Of a stretch of 10,317 nt of DNA, positions 1-5,780 are shown one piece after another; the first letter of the stretch is position 1; each line of letters opens with the position of its first letter. The notes beneath the pieces were generated by a model. The model saw nothing but the letters and a program-made list of their open reading frames with translations. It made no database searches and was not told the DNA's origin. The stretch is from Oligoflexus sp. Lineage in GTDB: Bacteria; Bdellovibrionota_B; Oligoflexia; Oligoflexales; Oligoflexaceae. The stretch is taken from the NCBI GenBank assembly GCA_030151925.1, contig JASLCY010000443.1, positions 1-10,317 of the forward strand. Reading direction: 5' to 3'. The translations under genes and the position numbers were made by a program.

Positions 1-495
1 GACAAAAGCCTCAAAAAGGAAATGGTCTCTCTTAAAGAGTTGATCGAGGCCCTTATTCGGCCGTATCTGCTCACGGCGCAGCGCAAGGATCTCCAGTTCG
101 AAACCCTGGGCCAGCCGATCGACGTGAAGATCGATCGGGCCGTGATCTCGGCGGCGATGGACAACCTCCTGTCGAACGCGGTGCACTTCTCGCCGGAGCA
201 CGGCAAGATCACGGTGCAGTGGCAGGGTTCGGAGCGCGGCGTGACTTTGCTGGTCGGTGATGAAGGACCGGGTATACCGAAGGAAGAGCGCGACAAGGTG
301 TTTCTGCCCTTTTACCAGGGGACGGCGTTGCGCACAGGCCCGATCAAAGGTACGGGGCTTGGCCTCTCGGTTGCGCGGGAGTGCGTTGAGTCCCATAAGG
401 GCGTGTTGAATATCCTTGAATCCGAAAAAGGCGCCTGGTTCGAGGTCTTCTTGCCACAAGAATCGAGACGTGGCAGCTTAGAGGCCCGGACCTAA
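1..495 (+). CDS. glrK: Sensor histidine kinase, C-terminal ATPase part (GlrK/QseE-like; 5' end outside window)
   Basis: The frame is open from base 1, so this is the last 164 residues of a longer protein and the internal ATG at 22 is not a start. The fragment is a GHKL ATPase domain. It shows the N box (DNLLSNAVHFSP, about residues 54-65), G1 box (DEGPGIP, 87-93), F box (VFLPFYQG, 100-107) and G2 box (GTGLGLSVARE, 117-127). This domain binds ATP and phosphorylates the dimerisation-domain histidine, which lies upstream of the window together with the sensor and membrane parts. The partner is almost certainly the response regulator at 1232-2587. The assignment to GlrK rests mainly on the gene order kinase, QseG-like lipoprotein, GlrR-like regulator. 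The ATPase boxes alone would fit many kinases of the EnvZ/PhoR type. A 99-bp gap separates it from the lipoprotein gene, and I see no terminator there, so co-transcription is likely. Confidence 0.85.
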   Translation, partial: DKSLKKEMVSLKELIEALIRPYLLTAQRKDLQFETLGQPIDVKIDRAVISAAMDNLLSNAVHFSPEHGKITVQWQGSERGVTLLVGDEGPGIPKEERDKVFLPFYQGTALRTGPIKGTGLGLSVARECVESHKGVLNILESEKGAWFEVFLPQESRRGSLEART

Positions 496-594
496 GGCGA
501 AAGTCGCAAAACAGAGACAGAGCAAACGCCGGGTATCGTGTGATTTTTGTTTCTTTAATAAAATGCTGTCGCCTAGAAGCAACAGGATTGGTGA

Positions 595-1092
595 ATGCGG
601 ATCGCCCTGACAATTGCAGCGAGTCTCAGTCTGATGGCATGCCGTCATGATTCATGGGAAATGGCCACTCAGCCGAAGCCCGCAGCGCCCATGACTCTGC
701 TTCATTCTCAAACCTGTTCGGTCTTTCTCGATGAGGTCGATAATCTGAGCCTCAGGGAATTGAAGGCGGAGAACGACCGCTGGCAAAGACAGCCGAGCGA
801 CAGATCGGATGATGTCCGCCCGGTGATCGTGGCGGGCATTTATCATATGCGTAACAGGAATTATCAGAGAGCTTTCGACCTGCTGTCGCCACTCAGCAAC
901 AGAAAGAATCTGGATGAAGGATGTCGTTCGAGCGTGCACTTGGTAAGCAATCTCCTTTCCGACATCTTGAATATGGAAAAAGATCTCGCCTTTGAGAAGC
1001 GGCAAAAGGGTGAATTAGAGCACAAACTCAAGGCCTTATCCGACATCGAAAAGGATTTGAGCACCCGCGAAACCAAGCCACGTGGGCTTTGA
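595..1092 (+). CDS. qseG: QseG/YfhG-like lipoprotein with C-terminal coiled coil
   Basis: This is a 165-aa protein. A short hydrophobic N-terminus ends in the lipobox LMAC with Cys16, so it is expected to be lipidated and membrane anchored; Arg at +2 does not suggest inner-membrane retention. Two further cysteines (41 and 110) could form a disulfide in the periplasm. Residues about 125-157 are rich in Glu/Lys/Leu and look like a coiled coil ending in LSDIEKDLSTRE. From memory, the E. coli QseG tail is very similar (LTDIERQLSTRK). In E. coli QseG is an outer-membrane lipoprotein that activates the kinase GlrK. Position between kinase and GlrR-like regulator supports the same role here. It is shorter than E. 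coli QseG (about 237 aa). The start follows a weak AGG about 8 bases upstream. Base composition is visibly lower in GC than glrR. The middle of the protein (50-120) is poorly conserved, so orthology rests on the tail and synteny. Confidence 0.72.
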   Translation: MRIALTIAASLSLMACRHDSWEMATQPKPAAPMTLLHSQTCSVFLDEVDNLSLRELKAENDRWQRQPSDRSDDVRPVIVAGIYHMRNRNYQRAFDLLSPLSNRKNLDEGCRSSVHLVSNLLSDILNMEKDLAFEKRQKGELEHKLKALSDIEKDLSTRETKPRGL

Positions 1093-1112
1093 ATATCCGA
1101 ATCAACAGCCTC

Positions 1113-1128
1113 TGGCACAAACCTTGTA
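1113..1128 (+). promoter_or_regulatory. Putative sigma-54 (-24/-12) promoter of glrR
   Basis: TGGCAC, five bases, then TTGTA reproduces the sigma-54 consensus TGGCAC-N5-TTGCA with correct spacing. The one mismatch, T for C in the -12 GC pair, is at a normally well-conserved base. Transcription would start near 1139, about 90 bases before the glrR ATG. The gene behind it encodes a sigma-54 activator, so autoregulation is plausible (inference). Confidence 0.5.
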
Positions 1129-1141
1129 ATATGTCGGCAGA

Positions 1142-1157
1142 AGTCTAGGAAAAGACT
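1142..1157 (+). repeat. Inverted repeat AGTCT-N6-AGACT in the glrR leader
   Basis: This is a perfect 5-bp inverted repeat with a 6-base spacer, just downstream of the predicted sigma-54 start site. It could be a small hairpin or an operator half-site pair. Arms this short can occur by chance. Confidence 0.3.
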
Positions 1158-1172
1158 GTCTGGAGTTTATTT

Positions 1173-1190
1173 CTGACTCATCTTCGTCAG
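1173..1190 (+). repeat. Inverted repeat CTGAC-N8-GTCAG in the glrR leader
   Basis: This is a perfect 5-bp inverted repeat with an 8-base spacer, ending about 40 bases before the glrR start. The centre-to-centre distance of the arms (13 bases) is near one helical turn, so a dimeric regulator could bind. Its arms (GAC then GTC) are in the opposite order to the GlrR box TGTC-N10-GACA reported for enterobacteria. Confidence 0.3.
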
Positions 1191-1231
1191 GGTAGACTGG
1201 GTATTCCGACAACACACCATAGGACCCGCTC

Positions 1232-2587
1232 ATGCAAGAATCCGCAAAAATTCTCCTCGTTGATGACGATCAGGGTTTTTTGACACTTCTTTCCATGCGT
1301 TTGACTGCGGAAGGTTTCTCCGTCTTGGCTGTTAATAACGGCCAGGAGTGCCTCGACAAGATCGAAGCCTTCAAACCCGACATTCTCCTGAGCGACCTTC
1401 GCATGGATACCATGGACGGCCTGGAGCTCTACGGCCGTGTAAACCGCATGATGCCTTTCCTGCCGGTGATTCTGATGACGGCGCACGGCACGATTTCGGA
1501 TGCGGTGACGGCGACGCAGCAGGGCGTGTTCTCGTTCTTGCCGAAGCCTATCGACCGGCAGCAGCTCATCGACATCATCCACCGCGCCCTGGAGCAGAAG
1601 GGACGTTTGCTGGAGCCGTTCGATGAAAACGACGACTTCGCGATGGTCACGCGCAATGCGAAGATGATCGATCTTCTCGAGCAGCTCCGCGTGGTCGCGC
1701 CCTCCGACGCGAGCGTCCTGATCACCGGTGAAAGCGGAACGGGCAAAGAGCTCTTCGCGCGCGCCATCCATAAAGCGAGCAGTCGCCGCGAGGGGCCTTT
1801 CGTGGCCATCAACTGCGGCGCTATCCCAGCCGAACTCCTGGAATCCGAGCTCTTCGGCCACGTGCGCGGCTCGTTCACGGGCGCGAACAAGGACCATCCG
1901 GGCCTCTTCCAGACGGCGGAAGGCGGCACGCTCTTCCTCGACGAGATCGGCGACATGCCGCTGCCGCTGCAGGTGAAGCTGCTGCGCGTGCTCGAGGAGA
2001 AACGCGTGCGCCCGGTCGGGAGCACGTCCTCCGTTCCGATCGACGTCCGCATCATCTCCGCCACGCACCACGATATGTCGGAAGCCATCGCGCTGAAGAA
2101 TTTCCGTGAGGATCTCTACTACCGCCTGAACGTGATCAATTTCCATCTGCCGTCGCTCCGCGAGCGGCGCGAGGACATCCCGCTGCTCGCCGAGCTCTTC
2201 CTCATGCGCATAGCCAGCCGGCAGAAGCCGACCGTGCGGGCGTTTGCGGGCGGAGCTCTCGAAGAGCTCACCGCCGCCGACTGGCCGGGGAATATCCGCC
2301 AGCTGTATAACGCCGTGGAGAAGATGGTGATCCTCTCGCCGAGCCCCATCATCTCCTCAGCCCATGCGCGCTGGTGCATAGGGCAGGAAGATGTTGAAGT
2401 GCCTTCGCTCGCTGAGGCGAAGAATCAGTTCGAGAAGGATTATCTCGTGGAAACCCTGAAGATGACGCACGGCAACGTAAGCAAGGCCGCGCGCGCCGCG
2501 AAGCGGAATCGCACGGATTTCTACAAGCTCATGGCTCGTCACAAGCTCAACGCCGGTATGTTTAAATCACAAAAGGCTAGCGAGTGA
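1232..2587 (+). CDS. glrR: Sigma-54-dependent response regulator GlrR/QseF
   Basis: This is a full-length 451-aa NtrC-type activator. The receiver (1-120) has acidic D11/D12, phospho-acceptor D55, T83 and K105. The AAA+ domain follows: Walker A GESGTGKE (166-173), loop GSFTGA (213-218), Walker B GGTLFLDE (231-238), and FREDLYYRL (291-299) with the arginine-finger region. A Fis-type helix-turn-helix occupies about 415-440. Phosphorylated by the kinase, it should oligomerise, bind enhancer DNA and remodel sigma-54 RNA polymerase. Several stretches match E. coli GlrR as I recall it, notably SDLRMDxMDG, ATQQGVFSFL and NRTxFYKL, so this is GlrR rather than a generic NtrC homologue. The sigma-54 contact loop reads GSFTGA instead of GAFTGA. 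The start is supported by AGGA at 1221-1224, 7 bases upstream. In enterobacteria GlrR activates the small RNA gene glmY; the target here is not visible in the window. Confidence 0.93.
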   Translation: MQESAKILLVDDDQGFLTLLSMRLTAEGFSVLAVNNGQECLDKIEAFKPDILLSDLRMDTMDGLELYGRVNRMMPFLPVILMTAHGTISDAVTATQQGVFSFLPKPIDRQQLIDIIHRALEQKGRLLEPFDENDDFAMVTRNAKMIDLLEQLRVVAPSDASVLITGESGTGKELFARAIHKASSRREGPFVAINCGAIPAELLESELFGHVRGSFTGANKDHPGLFQTAEGGTLFLDEIGDMPLPLQVKLLRVLEEKRVRPVGSTSSVPIDVRIISATHHDMSEAIALKNFREDLYYRLNVINFHLPSLRERREDIPLLAELFLMRIASRQKPTVRAFAGGALEELTAADWPGNIRQLYNAVEKMVILSPSPIISSAHARWCIGQEDVEVPSLAEAKNQFEKDYLVETLKMTHGNVSKAARAAKRNRTDFYKLMARHKLNAGMFKSQKASE

Positions 2588-2613
2588 TTTCAACGTGTGT
2601 TAAAAATCGAAAA

Positions 2614-2641
2614 CCCATTCAAGTTGGTTTTTTTGAATGGG
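2614..2641 (+). terminator. Stem-loop between glrR and the EF-hand gene (terminator or 5' leader structure)
   Basis: CCCATTCAA pairs perfectly with TTGAATGGG (9 bp, loop of 10 bases), and the next bases, ACTTTTCTTTTTC, are U-rich in RNA. It can terminate glrR transcription 27 bases after the stop codon. It lies only 13 bases before the Shine-Dalgarno sequence of the next gene, so it could instead sit in that gene's leader. I see no convincing separate promoter between 2588 and 2654. Confidence 0.6.
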
Positions 2642-2654
2642 ACTTTTCTTTTTC

Positions 2655-2659
2655 GGAGG
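2655..2659 (+). promoter_or_regulatory. Strong ribosome binding site that fixes the EF-hand protein start
   Basis: GGAGG lies 5 bases before the ATG at 2665. It favours this start over the in-frame ATG at 2584, which would overlap glrR, add 27 residues before the signal peptide, and has no such site. Confidence 0.8.
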
Positions 2660-2664
2660 TTCTT

Positions 2665-2928
2665 ATGAAAAAGCTTATCGTTGCTGCCGCTCTCGTTTCT
2701 TCTGTTGCTTTCGCCGGTGCGAAAGCGGAAGACAAGTTCAAGACTCTTGACAAAGACGGCGACGGCCAAGTCACTTCTGAAGAAGCGGCTGGCGACGCAG
2801 AACTCGCTGCCAAGTTCTCGACTCTCGACAAGAACGGCGACGGCAAACTCTCTCTCGACGAGTACAAAGCCGCTGCTGCCGACGCTCACGGCAAAAAAGA
2901 AGTTAAAAAAGACAAACCAGCTAAGTAA
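2665..2928 (+). CDS. Small secreted EF-hand calcium-binding protein
   Basis: This is an 87-aa protein with a classic Sec signal peptide (MKKLIVAAALVSSVAFAGAKA), probably cleaved after Ala21 or Ala17. The mature part holds two canonical 12-residue EF-hand loops: DKDGDGQVTSEE (29-40) and DKNGDGKLSLDE (55-66). Both have Asp/Asn at loop positions 1, 3 and 5 and Glu at 12, so both should bind Ca2+. The loops are 26 residues apart, too close for two full textbook EF-hand pairs but usual for small bacterial calsymin-like proteins. The tail is Lys-rich (KKEVKKDKPAK). The probable location is the periplasm, with a role as Ca2+ buffer or sensor (inference). Codon choice (many TCT, GCT, AAA, GAC) differs from the GC-rich glrR and, with the strong ribosome site and clear terminator, suggests high expression. 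It is probably its own unit rather than part of the glr system. Confidence 0.88.
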   Translation: MKKLIVAAALVSSVAFAGAKAEDKFKTLDKDGDGQVTSEEAAGDAELAAKFSTLDKNGDGKLSLDEYKAAAADAHGKKEVKKDKPAK

Positions 2929-2933
2929 TGTTT

Positions 2934-2950
2934 CGCGTTCTTCGAACGCG
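2934..2950 (+). other. Perfect 7-bp hairpin just after the EF-hand stop codon
   Basis: CGCGTTC pairs with GAACGCG around a 3-base loop TTC, five bases after the stop codon. There is no T-tract behind it. It may stabilise the 3' end of the mRNA together with the terminator that follows. Confidence 0.6.
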
Positions 2951-2958
2951 GCATGGGG

Positions 2959-2988
2959 AGGCGCTCCACTGGGGCGCCTTTTTCTTTT
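2959..2988 (+). terminator. Intrinsic terminator of the EF-hand gene
   Basis: AGGCGCTCC pairs with GGGGCGCCT (9 bp including one G-U pair) around the loop ACT, followed by a T-rich run (TTTTT C TTTT, 2979-2988). On the opposite strand the hairpin has no T-tract behind it, so it probably does not serve the converging acetyltransferase gene. Confidence 0.88.
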
Positions 2989-3002
2989 GGAGCGCACGCA
3001 GC

Positions 3003-3518
3003 TTACAATCGAAGCGTATCCCACATATAACGAAGCTCCTGGACTCTCATCCCGCCGATCGCATCATCTTTGAGGTCGCCCGTATAACGCGCGCCGCATC
3101 TTTCATAGAAAGCTATCGTAGGATTACCTTTCAAAACCCAGAGATAGCAGGTGCCGAAACCCCTTTGGGAAAGCTCCTCGAATATGGCCTTTAACAGCCG
3201 ATAACCGATTTTCTGCCGATGAAAGGCTTCGAGAAGATAGACCGCGCAGATCTCGGCCTGATCTTGGTAGGCTTCATCCCGCCCCTTCTCGCCATTGATG
3301 AAACCGACGATTCCGTATTCTGGATGTTCAGCGACGAGGGTGATGCTTGAGCTCTGCGTCACGGTATTCCAGAGCCTCAAACGGGCACGGAAATGCAGAG
3401 GCAGGCTGGCGAGAAAGGTCTCGGGTAAGAGGCCGCGATAAGCTTCGCGCCAGGAATGGATATGGATGCTGGCGATCTCCGCGGCATCGGCCGGCGTCGC
3501 TTGGCGAATCTGAATCAT
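3003..3518 (-). CDS. GNAT-family N-acetyltransferase
   Basis: This is a 171-aa protein with the GNAT fold. The N-terminus (IRQATPADAAEIASIH, followed by HSWREAYRGLLP) is typical of a common GNAT subfamily. Motif A is around residues 89-112 (AEICAVYL then HRQKIGYRLL), with HRQKIG (100-105) where the acetyl-CoA P-loop consensus is Q/RxxGxG. The second Gly is kept, while the first is Lys103. Motif B is NPTIAFYERCGAR (132-144), with Tyr138 as a possible general acid. It transfers an acetyl group from acetyl-CoA to an amine; the substrate cannot be predicted. The reading frame continues upstream into clcA, but GAGGA (3530-3526) lies 7 bases before the ATG at 3518 and homology begins there. It starts 17 bases after the clcA stop, so the two are probably co-transcribed. 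I see no clear terminator after it. Confidence 0.88.
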   Translation of the reverse strand: MIQIRQATPADAAEIASIHIHSWREAYRGLLPETFLASLPLHFRARLRLWNTVTQSSSITLVAEHPEYGIVGFINGEKGRDEAYQDQAEICAVYLLEAFHRQKIGYRLLKAIFEELSQRGFGTCYLWVLKGNPTIAFYERCGARYTGDLKDDAIGGMRVQELRYMWDTLRL

Positions 3519-3535
3519 AAACCATTCCTCGGATA

Positions 3536-4894
3536 TCAATCCCGATCGATCAAATCCGCATCCACATGCGGTGAAAGCTGGGCTTCCAGAGCCGCGAGCT
3601 GCCGGTGTTGTACGAACTCGTAGAACGAATGCGGGGAGATCATCTTGCTCACGGCATAGGCGAGCGAGCCCGCGACCATCATCGGGAAGAGGGCGGCGTT
3701 GCCGTTCGTCATCTCCAGGACCAGCACGAAGCTGGTGAAGGGCGTGTGAGTGACGGCGGCGAGGAAAGCCACCATTCCCAGGACCGCTAAAAGCGGGGTC
3801 GAGATCGGGATCAGGGTCTTGAAGTAAGAAGCGAGGATAGCGCCCGAGGAGAGGCAAGGCGCGAAGATGCCGCCCGCCCCGCCTTGCGCATAGGTGATAA
3901 TAGGGCCGACGAAGCGGCTGAAGCCGGTGGCGAGGCCCATGGCCTCATGCCGGAAGAGCAATTCCATGATCTGGTCTTTGCCCGAACCGAGGCTGGAATT
4001 CCCGCAGAGGAGGATCAACGCGGCCATCAGCAAACCGCTCGCCGCCGCGCTCGCGACCTTCATCCAGGTCTTGCTGAAACGTTCGCGGAGGATGACGACC
4101 CACTTCAGGCCCGAACCAAACAGCGCCCCGGCGATCCCGACCGATAATCCGACCGCGAAGGCGCCCAGGACCGCATGCTGATCGATGGAGCCGAACGCGG
4201 GGTAGCCTAAATACAGGTACGAGCCCAGGAAGAGCTGGGCCACCAGACCCGCGATGATCACCGATTGCAAAAGCGCGGTGCGGAACTTCGAGAGATGGTC
4301 CTTCGAAAGCTCCTCGATAACGTACACGATCCCGCCCAGCGGAGTATTGAAGGCCGCCGCGAGTCCGGCCCCGCCGCCGGCGAGTATCATGGAGCCTATG
4401 CTCGGTTGTCCCCAGGATTTGGGGACGATGCGGCGAATCTGAACGAATACTGAACCCGCGATCTGCAGCGTCGGCCCTTCGCGGCCGATAGCGCCACCGC
4501 CCAGGCAGGTTATGAGGGAGCTCAGCATCTTCACGGGAATGATGCGAAAGCCGAGGAAGCGACCGACCACTTCCGGCCTTTGGGGAGCGAGCTCACTCGC
4601 CACGAGGAGCTGGGGAATGCCGCTGCCGCCCGCCTGAGGCGCGAGATAGTGAATAAGCGCCCAGGAGACGATGAAGACCAAAGGACTCACCAAAAGCAGC
4701 CAGTACCCCAGGACCTGCGTAAGGTCCATCGCCCAGCTCTCGACGAGCAAGAACATCTTCGCGTAAGCCACGGCAATACAGCCAGTCGCTGCAGCCGCCA
4801 CCCAGTAAGGGATAGCGGTCACCAGTCGCCGCTTCATGCTGTGTTTCTGTTCAAGGGCCTTGAGATAATTGCGGATCTTGAGCGTAGGATTCAT
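3536..4894 (-). CDS. clcA: ClC-family chloride/proton antiporter
   Basis: This is a 452-aa multi-spanning inner-membrane protein of usual length for bacterial ClC proteins without CBS domains. The selectivity motifs are present: GSGIP (90-94), GREGP (137-141) with gating glutamate E139, and GGIFAP (341-346). The pair E194-E195 in IVYVIEEL aligns with the internal proton glutamate of E. coli ClcA (E203 there), so it is likely an exchanger rather than a passive channel. Tyr425 near the C-terminus is a candidate for the conserved anion-coordinating tyrosine (alignment by eye). Exchangers of this type help in extreme acid resistance or pH and anion balance. GGGAGG lies 12 bases before the ATG, a long spacing. 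The next in-frame Met (20) has no ribosome site. The putative ribosome site is inside a leader hairpin. It lies downstream of the DUF155 gene (81-bp gap) and upstream of the acetyltransferase. Confidence 0.92.
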   Translation of the reverse strand: MNPTLKIRNYLKALEQKHSMKRRLVTAIPYWVAAAATGCIAVAYAKMFLLVESWAMDLTQVLGYWLLLVSPLVFIVSWALIHYLAPQAGGSGIPQLLVASELAPQRPEVVGRFLGFRIIPVKMLSSLITCLGGGAIGREGPTLQIAGSVFVQIRRIVPKSWGQPSIGSMILAGGGAGLAAAFNTPLGGIVYVIEELSKDHLSKFRTALLQSVIIAGLVAQLFLGSYLYLGYPAFGSIDQHAVLGAFAVGLSVGIAGALFGSGLKWVVILRERFSKTWMKVASAAASGLLMAALILLCGNSSLGSGKDQIMELLFRHEAMGLATGFSRFVGPIITYAQGGAGGIFAPCLSSGAILASYFKTLIPISTPLLAVLGMVAFLAAVTHTPFTSFVLVLEMTNGNAALFPMMVAGSLAYAVSKMISPHSFYEFVQHRQLAALEAQLSPHVDADLIDRD

Positions 4895-4904
4895 GCGGAT
4901 CGAG

Positions 4905-4927
4905 AGCCTCCCGAAGGTCGGAAGGCT
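4905..4927 (-). promoter_or_regulatory. Leader hairpin covering the clcA ribosome binding site
   Basis: On the coding strand AGCCTTCCGA (4927-4918) pairs with TCGGGAGGCT (4914-4905) around loop CCT. It is a continuous 10-bp stem with one U-G pair. The 3' arm contains GGGAGG (4912-4907), the only Shine-Dalgarno-like sequence before clcA. No T-tract follows, so it is not a terminator. Confidence 0.5.
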
Positions 4928-4975
4928 AGGATAGGTCTCTTGGCCATCGATCGCAAGGCGTTCTTTCGGAAGACT

Positions 4976-5761
4976 TCAGAAGAACTGCATCAGGATCTCG
5001 ACCAGGATCAGCAGGACGATCGCCACTTCCAACCAGTAGAGCCGGCGATCGCGCACGGTATCGACGATCACCTCCAGCGTCTGCTGGATGAGATGGAGCT
5101 TGTATTCGAGCGCCTGGAAGCGTTCCGGCAAGTCGAACATCGCGCGGAGGTCGCCGTAGATCTCGTCCATCACCTTGTCTTCCCAGATCAGGTCGGGTTT
5201 GTCGAGCAAGTGCAGGACGCGGATAACGGAGCTCCTGAGATGCAGGGAGGCGGCGATCTGCCGGTTGATGGGCGCCGGCATCACGCCGAGCGTGCCCGTG
5301 TTCCGCAGCTGGGTGAGGAGGGCGTCGACCTGCGACCAGGATTCCTCGACGAGGGATTCGTAGTATTCCATCGAGGTGCTCTGCGCGAGCGTCGAGGCGA
5401 TCACCTCGCGGCGCTCGTTCGTGAGCCTGTCGATCACCAGGCGGTTGAACTCGACCCGCGCCGGGCCGGATTGCTCCAGGACCGCGAAGGTCTCGCTGAA
5501 GCGCGGCTTCAGGCCCGGGATGCTGGTCAGGTCCAGGAGCTTCTTCAGCTGCAGCGCCTGCTCCTCTTCCGAGATATTCCAGAAGACGACCGAACCATGG
5601 TTGAAGATGAAGATATAACCGTCGTCGCCGACCCGGTTGATGAGGGTCGCGCGCGGGTCGATCAAGGATTGGTCCGCTTGATAAGCCGCGGCCACCTCGG
5701 TGGTATTGATGCTTTGAGCGAAGACGAAAGAACGGAGCACATGCGTCCGGCTGCTATCCAT
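4976..5761 (-). CDS. RMD1/YagE family (DUF155) membrane-anchored protein
   Basis: This is a 261-aa protein with the features of the RMD1/DUF155 family, whose eukaryotic members include yeast Rmd1 and human RMND1. They include the segment GYIFIFNHGSVVFWN (48-62), LAQSTSMEYYE (125-135) in the middle, LDKPDLIWED (186-195), a helical region at 198-238, and the charged-to-hydrophobic end RRLYWLEVAIVLLILVEIL (239-257). The end is a single C-terminal membrane helix, so the bulk should face the cytoplasm with a tail anchor in the inner membrane. Eukaryotic RMND1 supports mitochondrial translation; the bacterial function is not known. The start has GGAAG 4 bases upstream. It is first in the likely DUF155-clcA-acetyltransferase unit, with the promoter at 5828-5800. 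Confidence 0.85.
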   Translation of the reverse strand: MDSSRTHVLRSFVFAQSINTTEVAAAYQADQSLIDPRATLINRVGDDGYIFIFNHGSVVFWNISEEEQALQLKKLLDLTSIPGLKPRFSETFAVLEQSGPARVEFNRLVIDRLTNERREVIASTLAQSTSMEYYESLVEESWSQVDALLTQLRNTGTLGVMPAPINRQIAASLHLRSSVIRVLHLLDKPDLIWEDKVMDEIYGDLRAMFDLPERFQALEYKLHLIQQTLEVIVDTVRDRRLYWLEVAIVLLILVEILMQFF

Positions 5762-5780
5762 AGGACTTCCAAAAAGACTG

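Noticed and set aside
567..584. TGTC-N10-AACA, close to the enterobacterial GlrR box TGTC-N10-GACA
   Set aside because: It is a single imperfect 7-of-8 match right at the start of qseG, with no sigma-54 promoter suitably placed nearby; a chance match is likely.
1187..2146. A - strand open frame of 319 codons
   Set aside because: It is antisense to glrR, whose motifs are complete; its composition is that of a shadow frame.
2584..2664. Upstream ATG extending the EF-hand protein by 27 residues
   Set aside because: It overlaps the end of glrR, lacks a ribosome site, and would bury the signal peptide; GGAGG supports the ATG at 2665.
3519..3857. N-terminal extension of the acetyltransferase frame by 113 codons
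   Set aside because: It overlaps clcA in another frame, is Arg/Pro-rich without GNAT features, and a good ribosome site and typical GNAT N-terminus mark the start at 3518.
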